This document shows, in pieces, positions 8,843-18,697 of a stretch of 64,000 nucleotides of DNA. The stretch's first letter is position 1. Every line of letters begins with the position of its first letter. The position numbers and the translations under genes were made by a program. The notes below the pieces were generated by a model. That model was not told the origin of the DNA. It worked only from the letters and a program-made list of their open reading frames with translations, and made no database searches. The stretch covers positions 90,197-154,196 of the forward strand of contig NBIV01000181.1 of assembly GCA_003194525.1 (NCBI GenBank). The letters run 5' to 3'. This DNA is from Gracilariopsis chorda. Lineage: Eukaryota; Rhodophyta; Florideophyceae; Gracilariales; Gracilariaceae.

Positions 8843-11551
8843 TCACAACAAAATGTGATAATCTGTCGAGTGCAGCAACGCGGCCACGTCATTCGGGTCA
8901 ACGTCCTCGCCGTCGACGCCGTCCCAGTTGCCCGTTTCGCGTCCGTCACCGACACCGAACCACTCCTCCACCCCGCCGCCAACGACGTTGTAGTGATCCG
9001 CAACGCCAGTCGCCCGCGTTTGCTCCTCCGCCAAACCCCCATCGCCGCCGCGCTCCCCGCTACCATCTGCTCCCGCCAGCTCGGTATTGACCAACCACCT
9101 GTCAACATTCCACCCATCATCCGCTCCATCGCCCCCCTCCCCAGCCAGATTTGTCACCATTGCCGACAGCTCCTTATCCGGCTCACCGCTCCCGCTCAAA
9201 ATATCAAGCGAGTCTCCTATACCTCCGCCATGGCCAACCTCACCGCTTTCAGCCTCTCTAACTAGTCGCTCGAGAGCCTCCAGCACTCCGTCCTTGGCCG
9301 CTTCCGCTTCCCCAAACTTTTCCGCCACAAGGCCGCTGCTGCCATCCAAACCCCTTAAGCTCTTTGTTTCCACTCCATCTTCCGCTGCCTCACCACCATT
9401 GTGCACCTGCTCTTCCAACCGCCACCTCTCCACTCCCGTGCTGTCTGCGCGTTCCGTCTCGGCGCCGCCATCAAAACCACCATCCCCAGGCGGTAATGCT
9501 GCACGTTCTTCGTCAGATGGCCGGGGGACCGCACCACTGTGTCGAACCATTCCTTGCAGGTCCCCACTGTGCATCTTCATCTGCCGAATGAATTCCTCTC
9601 TGGTTCGCGCCACAACCACGTTGCTTGAGCTACCACCGCCCTTCCGCCCGCCCTTGCGTATCCTGCCTTCGTTCTTCCCGGTCCCCAAACTCTTCCCAAC
9701 ACTACCGTTCCACCCCCCAGCGTTCGCACCAATTCGTCTTTTGGAGCTTCCCGCCTTCCTGCTGCCACCCACCACGACATGTCCGCTGCCCGTGGCCTCA
9801 ACCGCTGTCGAGCCGACAGACAAAGCGGGAGGGGGGCTTGCTAAGCGTGCGGGCCCTGCGCTGCCAACAACAACTCCATTATCCGCGCTTTGGTCTGATC
9901 CCGCCACCGGCAACGTCTTCCCATCTTCTGCTCCACCATTCCCAGCCCCCTTCTTCTTCCGATGGTTGATCATCTTCATGCGCCGCCGGTCCGACGTCCT
10001 GTTGTAGATCACGCACTGTGCTCGAGCTGGGCATTCCCCGCGACAGTGGGTGCAAACCCATGTCCCAGCTTCTGCGTTCCTAGCTCCTTCGAGGTCCCAG
10101 TTATACCTCTCGAAGCACTTTGTGCAGATCGTCTTCCGGCACCGGCTTTGCAGTAGATTGCCGCACACCATATGGGGAGCGTTCGTCGTCGGCCGGCGGG
10201 AGCATATGTGACAGTGCTGACTCGGCACGGCTTGCGAATAAGTTCTTGGCTTCCGCTTTTCATGGCGCCGTCCAGTCCCGCCGGCCTTCGAGATTCCACC
10301 GTTCACCCTGCGCGCCTTCCTCGCACTCGAACTCGGCCCGGCCTGGCCTTTCGACGGTGTCCCATGCCCTTCTTCCACCTGTGAGCTCGGCGTGCCAGCA
10401 AGAGAGGAGCCGCCTACTGCCGATGAATTTGGATCTTTAATCGATGTTCCAATACCCAGCGGCCTGGGGCACGTCCCGCCGGCCTCGGCTGGGGTCGCCT
10501 TTCCGCCAGCATCAATGACCATGGGCCGCGACACGTTTGCTTCAGCCATAGCCACTCGCAAGTTATCGTGCAGCATGTCTTGGTGAGCATAATGAACGCC
10601 GCTTGCCTCATGTGCGCTAGCGTTGACCACGGTTGCCTTGGCCCCTCCCGCATTCACAAACCCTTGATGTGGCAAATGTGCGGCGTACTGCCCGGCGGCA
10701 CCACCCGGGTTCTGTAACGCGACTGCATCAGCGTTGACAGCCAGCAAGTGTTCCCATGCCTGCGCGGCCTCAAACCCAATACCTGCAGTGGGTTGCGCAC
10801 CTTCTGCTTGCGTCGCAGCCCTCTCGATCCCTCCGGCAGCGTTGGGCTGACCTTCGGCCAGATCAGCCCTAATGTTCCCGGCGGTGCTTCCACCGGGGTA
10901 TTCAAGAGATTCCAGGGCGGGGGCATTCAGATTGCCTACGGCAGGCAAGCGTTGGACGCCAGAAGGACCTGCATTAAACACAGCGTTGTCTTGAGCGGCT
11001 TGAGTGATCCCCAATAATCCGCCAATGTCCTGAGGCCCAACTGAAAACGCTCCATGTGCCAGAGCACTTATCGCGTTCAACGCAGAGGTGGAGATGTGCG
11101 GTGGGCAATTCTGTTGCGGCGCAACAGCCGATGATCCCAGATTCTTCTGTTGCTCCTGGTCAAATCTTTGCACCAAGCCGTTTGCTGTTGGCTTTCCAAG
11201 TGCACCAGATTCATTCCTAACAAATTGAGCTCCATCCAGAACACCGTTTGTGCCGGGTAATACGACGGTTTCCTTTGTCGGACTCGGCCCTGCAGAAGCC
11301 CATCCTAGTCCGAACAGCTCCGGCCTGGTTTCGTAGCTCTGACTTTCGTTAAAAGGTAGTTGAACGCGATCCGCAGGATTAACTGGATTCATCGGAGTGC
11401 TTAGAATGCCAGCGGTAACGGAGGGGGGGATCTGCGTGTAGAACGGGTTACCAACATGCCTGGGTAGTCTTCCTTGAGTACCAACACTGGGAATAACATT
11501 CGGAAATCCCGGAGCCCATGCAGGTTGACGTAGTGGTTGATCTCCGCTCAT
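8843..11551 (-). CDS. Nuclear protein with 4CXXC_R1-type zinc finger
   Basis: From the ATG at 11551 (or the adjacent one at 11554) the frame encodes about 902 residues. The N-terminal half is low-complexity, rich in Ala, Gly, Asn and Gln. At about residues 443-512 there is a cysteine-rich domain: CHICSRRP, then CRKTICTKCFERYNW, then GTWVCTHCRGECP, matching the 4CXXC_R1 zinc finger found in CDCA7/R1-like chromatin and transcription regulators. Basic segments (NHRKKKG, SSKRRIG) could be nuclear localisation signals. The C-terminus is Gly/Glu/Asp-rich. The frame extends further upstream (to 11674), but that part is hydrophobic and looks non-coding. Function is inferred from the finger only. Confidence 0.78.
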   Translation of the reverse strand: MSGDQPLRQPAWAPGFPNVIPSVGTQGRLPRHVGNPFYTQIPPSVTAGILSTPMNPVNPADRVQLPFNESQSYETRPELFGLGWASAGPSPTKETVVLPGTNGVLDGAQFVRNESGALGKPTANGLVQRFDQEQQKNLGSSAVAPQQNCPPHISTSALNAISALAHGAFSVGPQDIGGLLGITQAAQDNAVFNAGPSGVQRLPAVGNLNAPALESLEYPGGSTAGNIRADLAEGQPNAAGGIERAATQAEGAQPTAGIGFEAAQAWEHLLAVNADAVALQNPGGAAGQYAAHLPHQGFVNAGGAKATVVNASAHEASGVHYAHQDMLHDNLRVAMAEANVSRPMVIDAGGKATPAEAGGTCPRPLGIGTSIKDPNSSAVGGSSLAGTPSSQVEEGHGTPSKGQAGPSSSARKARRVNGGISKAGGTGRRHEKRKPRTYSQAVPSQHCHICSRRPTTNAPHMVCGNLLQSRCRKTICTKCFERYNWDLEGARNAEAGTWVCTHCRGECPARAQCVIYNRTSDRRRMKMINHRKKKGAGNGGAEDGKTLPVAGSDQSADNGVVVGSAGPARLASPPPALSVGSTAVEATGSGHVVVGGSRKAGSSKRRIGANAGGWNGSVGKSLGTGKNEGRIRKGGRKGGGSSSNVVVARTREEFIRQMKMHSGDLQGMVRHSGAVPRPSDEERAALPPGDGGFDGGAETERADSTGVERWRLEEQVHNGGEAAEDGVETKSLRGLDGSSGLVAEKFGEAEAAKDGVLEALERLVREAESGEVGHGGGIGDSLDILSGSGEPDKELSAMVTNLAGEGGDGADDGWNVDRWLVNTELAGADGSGERGGDGGLAEEQTRATGVADHYNVVGGGVEEWFGVGDGRETGNWDGVDGEDVDPNDVAALLHSTDYHILL

Positions 11552-13908
11552 CATATATAAACCAACGTATAAAAAGAAGAAGAAAATGAACGCAAGATTC
11601 TTGTTTGCGAAGACTCCAAAGTCCTCCTCGAGTTTGGCAGATGCGAAAGGGCAATATGTCAGGGACAAATGCAAGTTTGACGAGAGATGCAGTCACTAGT
11701 TTCGAGAGATTCCGTGGGGAAAAACACTTGTCCTTTCACAACTGCTGAACTGCCTTTGAGTCCAAGGGGAAGGGTCGTATCTAGTCCGCTTTTATACACA
11801 AATCTGACAGAATGAGGAGAGTTTAGAGCTCACCTTGGATAAAGCATAGCACAATTCAGCGCAACACATATTGACAAAAGTGCATTCTCTTGTGCTGAAT
11901 GTGTCGGTGGCACCATTGGTAGTTCATCTCCTCTCTCGACGTCAATCTCCGCATAGAAAACCCATGACATATAAAGAAAAAACGGCAGAAACAAGTAAAA
12001 CAAACGGTAATCATAACCCGCGCGAGATAACATACGAGAGTCCCGGACGTTATTGCTGGTCATGAATCGAGAACGGTGCTTTAATTGCTCTCTTTTTTTC
12101 CGATGTTCCCGAGGAGAGTTGTGAGAGTACTAATGCCCCGTGAAATAGTTCCCAAAAAGCTCATCAATCGGGAGATGAGGGTTGAACACGTCGGGAATCG
12201 AAGAAAGCTTCGCGTTTCATGTATCTCACTGTATTCGTTCCGCGTGTGGTAGTCGGCTGCGACTTGTTGGTTCTTTATCCAATCTTCGACGTGACGTTCG
12301 CCGCTCTCCTTCCTGCCAAACAGAAGTTTGCATTCCTCCCTCTCCTCAAGAACAGATGAAGCGATTAGGCAGCAACTAACCACACAAAACCATGGAACGC
12401 ATTCTTAAGTCTATGAAGAAGAAAGGTTTTAGAAAGAAAGTTTGTTTCGCAGATACTCCCGACTTCACTCCGTACAGCAAGCACATTGCCTCAAGATGAA
12501 AAGACATTTTCAAACCCCGATGTCACATGGCCTCAACTCCCAACTGCATCGACGAAGAGCCAATAGGCAGACGAAGGCTCCAAAGCGTCCACCATGACAA
12601 ATAAAAATCATGTTGTTTGGTCGACGCTTACCTTCTGAAGACAAGAGGAAACGACCGGAATTGATTAACATTGCATCCATCCTTTCTCAGAGGGGAAAGC
12701 CTTGATAGATCCATCGGATAGTAGGTGGCACGGTTTCGATTAAACAATTTCGCCGGTGCATTCTGCGCTTGAACAACATTCTGGATCTTGATAACAATAA
12801 ATCTGAGAGAATGGTAAAGTTAAGCACCAATAACTATTCACGAACGCTGAATCGGGTATTAGCGCGCACGAGACAGAATACCTCAAGCTGTGATGCCTGA
12901 ACTGCTCCAAAACCACAAGGACGTATATACACCGGCGCTCAAAACTTCAAAGGGCCAAGTGCAAGCACGTAATCGAGAAGGCAGACGGTCGCCCTTCACT
13001 CTGAGAGACGAAAGAATGGGACCCAAACCAGTGATGACAGGCGGTCACCGAAGTTGAAATTCTTCGTCATGCCATAGAAACCATATTGTATTGAAGAACT
13101 GACCGTGAAAAGGAAAGACAAAAAGTTCACGCTTTGGTACAAGGCTACGGGGAGCAGCAGTACGAACGATATCGAGAGCGCAAGTTAGTACCAAAACGGC
13201 AAGGATTCGCATGAGCCCGGACAAACAGATGTCATATAGAAAGAAACGACCTAGGTAAGTAGTAAGACGGAATGAAAACAGTTTTGAAACGCGTGCAAAT
13301 GCAAGACTGAATGGTCGACCGAGCCAAAGTGCTTCCTGGGTGTGTCCTGTTTGTTGGATAATTGAAACACAAAACATAGATCCAGTGATTAAGCTAACAT
13401 GAGTGATGCTGCACCGGCTCTGCGTTATTACTAAAGGTAACCAATTAGCCCTTTAACCGCTCTCCCGAGCACAAGCAAGAGGAGTGTGACAGTTGGTCAC
13501 GGGCGGAAAGCGCGGTTGTGGGAACAGATTACAACGAAGTTGCACGCCAGCGTGGCACAAGCGCAAGGGCATGTCAGGCCGTAAGCATGTGAGTTGACAG
13601 AATAGCTGACGTTGTACAAGCAGCTAACTGGCAAGAAGGATGCAACAAGACATGACTCGAAGATACAGCAGTGTCACAATGTGAAATTGTTGAACGAGCA
13701 GAAGTGAAGATGTTTCAAAGTGCGCGAAGGGGACTTCGGAAGATGCTGACGTGTATTGAAGGTAGTGCGGCGAGCAGTTTCCATGCAGCTCAATCATAAC
13801 GTGAAACATGTCACAAGCGTAGACACGATCAAACACCTGCGTAGGGTTCAAGTTAGAAACAGAGTGCGCAAAATGGCAGAGTTTGATCGGAAACAAGCAC
13901 GAGATTAG
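11552..13908. other. Spacer without recognisable genes
   Basis: About 2.4 kb with only short overlapping frames. The longest, 13377-13045 on the minus strand (110 codons, two hydrophobic stretches), has no recognisable motif. I see no RNA gene or repeat. The spacer includes the upstream region of the zinc-finger gene. Confidence 0.4.
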
Positions 13909-14331
13909 CTACAAACGTTGCAGTGATTGAATCAAGCTATCAATGCGGGAAACAAGCTGAGTGTTTTCAGAAGGCTTTTGCACAAGATCATGCATAATGA
14001 GAGCACTTTCCTGCAAAGCATCCGCAAAGGTAGAATCAATGGCCTGAGATTGCAAACCAGCCATTTGCATGGCTTGACGCCAAAGCGCCGCTTCGTCGTC
14101 AATGACATTCAAAAGAAGATCGCAGCGCTGCAAACTATGGCGCGCACGTTGACAATGTGCATCGAGCTGAGTTTGCAAGTCGCGAGTTAACACCGACTGC
14201 ATATTAACTTCACGTTCGAAGCGACGCTTCGAAGCTTCAAGTTGATGGCGGGCGGCGTCAATGGTGCGCATAGCTTGAAGAAGCTGTTGCTGGGAGGATG
14301 ACGTGGTGGTTGTATTGCTTGACGAGGCCAT
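13909..14331 (-). CDS. Small coiled-coil protein of unknown function
   Basis: A 140-residue frame from ATG 14331. It starts with a Ser/Thr-rich tail (MASSSNTTTTSSSQQQ) and then consists almost entirely of predicted helix with heptad-like spacing (RTIDAARHQLEASKRRFERE, LTRDLQTQLDAHCQRARHSL). No membrane segment or presequence is seen. Length and shape fit a small subunit of a structural complex (BLOC-, kinetochore- or Mediator-like), but I cannot assign it. It lies upstream of, and divergent from, phosphoglycerate mutase. Confidence 0.6.
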   Translation of the reverse strand: MASSSNTTTTSSSQQQLLQAMRTIDAARHQLEASKRRFEREVNMQSVLTRDLQTQLDAHCQRARHSLQRCDLLLNVIDDEAALWRQAMQMAGLQSQAIDSTFADALQESALIMHDLVQKPSENTQLVSRIDSLIQSLQRL

Positions 14332-15020
14332 GTTGCGCTTGAGAATATCCTTTGGATGCTATGCGACAAAGCACGGGTGGCGGCGCTGTTGCGCTTCGAC
14401 CAGGTGGCGGGTGTCTCAAACGCGAGTGGCCGACGGGGGCGACATGGCGGACATGTCTGCCACAGCGTGTGTGCGGCGCAGACGGGTTCTAGAAGGGCGC
14501 CGCACGGAAGGCGCTCTTAGCAGTGTCGAATCGAAATGCGCCCCGGTTACCAAGCGTAAACCGCGTCAGGGCCCCGCGGGCACATTTCCGGCCGCCTCCA
14601 CAGCAATGCAGCTTGTCACACAGCTCACCTGCGCAGAAGTTGTTCTGCAAAAGGAGCAGAAACGGATCGCAGCCGAGGCTTGATCCGCTCTCCGGCCAAT
14701 CAGATGCGCCAATAAGCTTTCGACCAGATCTTGCGCTCGCATCTCGGCCCCGCGATTAGGCAGACCCATGTAAGCAGCGGACCTATCAAGTAACCTTTAT
14801 GCAACACAGCTCTTGTTTCGGGGCCCTCCTGCGCCACGCGGCGTCCCCATTTTGCACACGTGCGGGCACATGCCCTCTGACCTGCATCATGGCGTGCCCA
14901 TTTCATGAGCGCTTTCGTGCACGCCGCGTCGCCGCCCGTCGCCTTGTGTTCATAAGCAACCTCGTCCACCTCCTTCTTCCACCTTCTCTGCAGTCGTAAC
15001 CAACAAACTTCAAAATCCAA
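14332..15020. promoter_or_regulatory. Divergent promoter region, coiled-coil protein / phosphoglycerate mutase
   Basis: A 689-bp GC-rich spacer between divergent genes. Frames present on both strands look like antisense shadows, with no family motif. It probably contains both promoters. Confidence 0.3.
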
Positions 15021-16757
15021 ATGGCGTCTTCAAGCTCAGCATTCACCATGAAACTTCCCCCCAAGCCCGGTTTCACAAAGCCGGACGGCCCGGTTGCCCT
15101 CATTATTATGGACGGCGTGGGACAGGCTCCCGACGCCGAATGGAACGCCGTCACCACTTCTCGAACCCCATTTTTGGACAAACTCATGGCGGGAGAAGGG
15201 CCCAACGGCTCCAAATCCCTCTTCTGCGAACTCGACGCGTCTGGAAAATCGGTCGGCTTGCCCTCCATGGGCGACATGGGAAACTCTGAGGTCGGACACA
15301 ACGCCTTAGGTGCTGGTCGCGTCTTTGATCAGGGCGCAAAGCTCGTTAACAACGCTTTTCGCTCTGGACAATTCAAGAGCGACGTCTGGCAATGGCTCGT
15401 TGAAAACTGTAGAGGAGATGATGCTAATACCTTCCACATGATTGGTCTCTACTCGGATGGAAATGTGCACGCCCATGTCAACCATGTCTTCCAACTTATT
15501 GATGGTGCAATTGACGACGGTGTCAAGAGAATTCGAATTCATCCACTTGCTGATGGGCGTGATGTGTTGGACAGATCCGCTCTGGACTACTTTGGCCCGC
15601 TCGAGAAGCGTCTAGCTACACTCCGCAAGGAAGGAATTGACATTTGCGTTGCTAGCAGTGGAGGACGAATGATTACAACTATGGATCGCTACGAAGCCGA
15701 CTGGGGCATGGTCGAAAATGGTTGGAGAGCACATTGTCTCGGTGATACATCCCTTGCCACTTTCAAGTCCTGCATTGATGCTGTTGAACATTTTTATAAG
15801 GACGACGATATGGTGGATCAGTACATGCCTCCGTTTGTCATTGTGGACGACGATGGTAACGCTGTCGGACCTATGAGTGATGGCGACTCTGTGCTGTTCT
15901 GGAACTTCAGAGGAGATCGTGCAATTGAGATCTCAACCGCTTTTGAGGCTGAGGAGGGCGAGTTCCACGGCTTTGACCGAAAGCGCGTCCCGGACGTTCG
16001 CTACGCGGGTATGATGCAGTATGACGGTGATGCAGGTATTCCGAAGCGATTCTTGGTCTCTCCCCCACAAATTGAGAGAACAGTTGGCGAATATGTCGTC
16101 AAGAACGGTATGAAGCGCTTCTCGGTGTCTGAAACACAGAAGTACGGCCACGTTACCTACTTCTACAACGGTAACCGTGCCGCTAAGTTTGACGAGCACA
16201 TGGAGAAATACCATTGTATCCCGTCTTACAGGCAACGAGAACACACTCGCCCATGGATGAAGGCGGCTGAAATCTCGGATAGTATTCTTGACGAAATGGA
16301 CAATTTCAAACCAGACTTGATGGTTGTTAACTACGCAAACGGTGATATGGTTGGACATACTGGTCATATGGTTGCCTCCCGTCTGGCCATGGAGTGCGTT
16401 GATCTGTGCCTTGCTCGCGTTGTTCCACAGATCATTAAGCGAGGAGGCGTGGTAATACTTACTGCGGATCACGGCAATTGTGATATAATGGCTGAGGTCG
16501 GAAAGGACGGAAAGCCGAGGGCTGGTAACCAACCTGAGGGGTGGAAGGCCAAGGTGTCTCACACTAAGCAACGCGTTCCGTGCATGATTATTGGAAATGA
16601 AATGGACAAGTATGAGATTGACACTTCAGTGAAGTGGGGAGAGGACAAGGAATCGAAGTGTCCTGGTATTGCCAACTTGGGTGCTACGGTTCTGAACCTT
16701 TTGGGACTCCAAGAACCAGCAGACTACTTGCCGTCTGTTTTGGTGCCGAGAGGTTAA
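15021..16757 (+). CDS. 2,3-bisphosphoglycerate-independent phosphoglycerate mutase
   Basis: An intronless frame of 578 residues. It shows the alkaline-phosphatase-fold metal sites (VALIIMDGVGQAPD near the N-terminus; VNYANGDMVGHTGHM and ILTADHGNCDIM near the C-terminus), the catalytic Ser in MGDMGNSEVGHNALG at about residue 89, and IHPLADGRDV of the transferase insertion. It interconverts 3- and 2-phosphoglycerate in glycolysis and gluconeogenesis with two metal ions and no cofactor. No clear presequence is visible (MASSSSAFTMKLPPKPG), so a cytosolic location is likely. The start is in a good context (CAAATGG). Length fits the plant/trypanosomatid type. Confidence 0.96.
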   Translation: MASSSSAFTMKLPPKPGFTKPDGPVALIIMDGVGQAPDAEWNAVTTSRTPFLDKLMAGEGPNGSKSLFCELDASGKSVGLPSMGDMGNSEVGHNALGAGRVFDQGAKLVNNAFRSGQFKSDVWQWLVENCRGDDANTFHMIGLYSDGNVHAHVNHVFQLIDGAIDDGVKRIRIHPLADGRDVLDRSALDYFGPLEKRLATLRKEGIDICVASSGGRMITTMDRYEADWGMVENGWRAHCLGDTSLATFKSCIDAVEHFYKDDDMVDQYMPPFVIVDDDGNAVGPMSDGDSVLFWNFRGDRAIEISTAFEAEEGEFHGFDRKRVPDVRYAGMMQYDGDAGIPKRFLVSPPQIERTVGEYVVKNGMKRFSVSETQKYGHVTYFYNGNRAAKFDEHMEKYHCIPSYRQREHTRPWMKAAEISDSILDEMDNFKPDLMVVNYANGDMVGHTGHMVASRLAMECVDLCLARVVPQIIKRGGVVILTADHGNCDIMAEVGKDGKPRAGNQPEGWKAKVSHTKQRVPCMIIGNEMDKYEIDTSVKWGEDKESKCPGIANLGATVLNLLGLQEPADYLPSVLVPRG

Positions 16758-17034
16758 CGCTTTTGTGAGACATTTGTTAGGGGCCAGATTTGTGCGACGA
16801 GGTGGGTATCTGTCGTGTGGTAAACAGACACGGCTACGAAGATTACGTAGAAAGTAAACTAGTTGCAGCACTATGTATTTCGTGGTACGGGGTTAGGACT
16901 GGGAAAGAAGCCGAGTTGTGGTGTAGGATATGTAACCCTTTAACCCAATGCTTTTAAGACTCGGACATAGTGCACAGGAGTTTGCGCTAGAGAATCGGGG
17001 TAGTGAGCAGTAAAATACATTCATGTTGAATGCG

Positions 17035-17769
17035 TTAGCTTTCTTCAAATGGAACGTGCTTGCCGACTATAGCTTCCTCTCGAATTGCCGCGAGCATTCT
17101 GGGTACCTCTTTGAAGGTCTTCCGCTCGACCATCCACATGGGGAAAAGTGGAAATGGTACGGCAACGAGGTCGTAGCTAACTATGACTTGACCTTCGTCC
17201 TCGGTAAGGAAGTAACGACCCTCAAACTCGGAAAAATCGCGCCCCTCCACTCGCGAAAATGTGATACATCTCTGAGCTAAATCCTCCGTGACGCGCATCA
17301 ACATCCTGGTCTTGAGTGCGAGCTTTCTGGAAATAACGCCTATCTGATCCAGATACAAGACGTTGTTGCGATGTTGAACAGTGCTTTCAACGATATTTGG
17401 AATGTACAGATGCATCTTTGCGTATGAAGTGATGACGTGCCATACGCGGTCAATGGTGCTTTCGACTCGCACGGATCCTGACACCCTTCGCCTGCGACCG
17501 CCTAGGTCCTCTGCCTTGAGGGCGATGTGAACTTGTCGGGTTTTGTCGAGCGGTAAATCGGATTGTACGCATACTTTCTGATCTAGGATTACTCTGGGTT
17601 GCGTTGGGGTGTCACTGGCGGCGCAGGTGAATGCCGGGCGTGGCCGTCGGGGGGCTTGATGAAGACGGATTTGTGGGGATGCGTGGGTGGTTTTCTGTGA
17701 AAAGTGCGCAAATCTCGGCGTGAACAGCGAGGATGGCGCGAAGGCAGCGTGTTTACACGACGCCAACAT
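17035..17769 (-). CDS. Plastid SRPBCC / START-like (polyketide cyclase family) protein
   Basis: From Met at 17769 the protein has 244 residues, beginning MLASCKHAAFAPSSLFTPRF, a likely plastid transit peptide. The domain from about residue 75 has the helix-grip pattern (VSGSVRVESTIDRVWHVITS, MHLYIPNIVESTVQ, VISRKLALKTRMLMRV) and ends with a long C-terminal helix (FKEVPRMLAAIREEA). The family binds hydrophobic ligands; plastid and cyanobacterial members are mostly uncharacterised. An upstream Met at 17826 is also in frame. It is convergent with phosphoglycerate mutase (277-bp gap). Ligand and role unknown. Confidence 0.78.
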   Translation of the reverse strand: MLASCKHAAFAPSSLFTPRFAHFSQKTTHASPQIRLHQAPRRPRPAFTCAASDTPTQPRVILDQKVCVQSDLPLDKTRQVHIALKAEDLGGRRRRVSGSVRVESTIDRVWHVITSYAKMHLYIPNIVESTVQHRNNVLYLDQIGVISRKLALKTRMLMRVTEDLAQRCITFSRVEGRDFSEFEGRYFLTEDEGQVIVSYDLVAVPFPLFPMWMVERKTFKEVPRMLAAIREEAIVGKHVPFEES

Positions 17770-18156
17770 CGCGGAGACGACGAAGCCGAGAGAAGACGGA
17801 AGTGAGCACCGCCGCTGCGGAGACAAACTTCAGACTGCGCCGGAGTGAGTACGCCATGAGCGGAGGAGAACGGATCGGCCAGATGCAACTCAGATCGCCA
17901 CGGAGCTACAGATACGCGGCTGGAAAACGTAGCAATGTTTAAAATAGTTTAGTGATTTTAGCAGTTTTTTAGTAGTCGCACTTGGTCGCCGACGGCGTCT
18001 GCGCTGCCTCGTCGGCGTTGGCAGTCGCAGTCACTGCTGCGCATCGTTTCTTTCTCGGCTGTCACAACACCCAAGTGCGAGCGTTGTCCCCGTCGCGCCG
18101 AGTCAAGGCGCGAATCCTTTGAGTCCCGGAACTCGTATTATTCTTCGTTTACCACA

Positions 18157-18633
18157 ATGGTACGTCCCGCCCCACCAAGCACAAAGCGCACCGCGATCAC
18201 GCGCCGCAATATCATCCCCGCCGAAACGCGATCCACTTCCCGCGCAGCTTCTAACCCTATCTGCTTCCCATTCCCGTAGGCCAAAGATCGCAAGCCGCGC
18301 GGATCCGAGGTGGTCACCCGCGACTACACAATCCATCTGCACAAGAAGCTGTACAAATATGGTTTCAAGAGGAAGGCTCCTCGCGCCATAAAGGTCATTC
18401 GCGACTTTGCCAGAAGGACCATGGGAACCTCCGATGTGCGTGTCGACCCGAAACTCAACAAGGAGGTATGGAGGACGGGAGTTCGTAACGTTCCCTACCG
18501 TATCCGAGTGCGTCTCGCCAGGAAACGAAACGATGATGAGGATGCAAAGGAACCTCTTTACACGCTTGCTTCTTTCGTTCCGGTTTCAAACCCCCGATGC
18601 AAGGGCTTGCAGACCACTACCATCGAGGAGTAA
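18157..18633 (+). CDS. RPL31: 60S ribosomal protein L31 (eL31), intron immediately after the ATG
   Basis: Exon 1 is just the ATG at 18157-18159. An intron 18160-18279 (GTACGT ... CTAACCC branch-like site ... CCCGTAG) follows, and exon 2 at 18280-18633 supplies [20 protein letters not shown] and the rest, 118 residues in all. The eL31 landmarks are [57 protein letters not shown] and YTLASFVPV. This protein lines the peptide exit tunnel of cytosolic ribosomes. It is convergent with the long coiled-coil gene, 64 bp away. Confidence 0.95.
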
Positions 18634-18697
18634 ACGCGACTAGTTGAATCGTACTCTCTGTTCACAATTCTGTTAACCTATTTCATCAGCACCTCTG

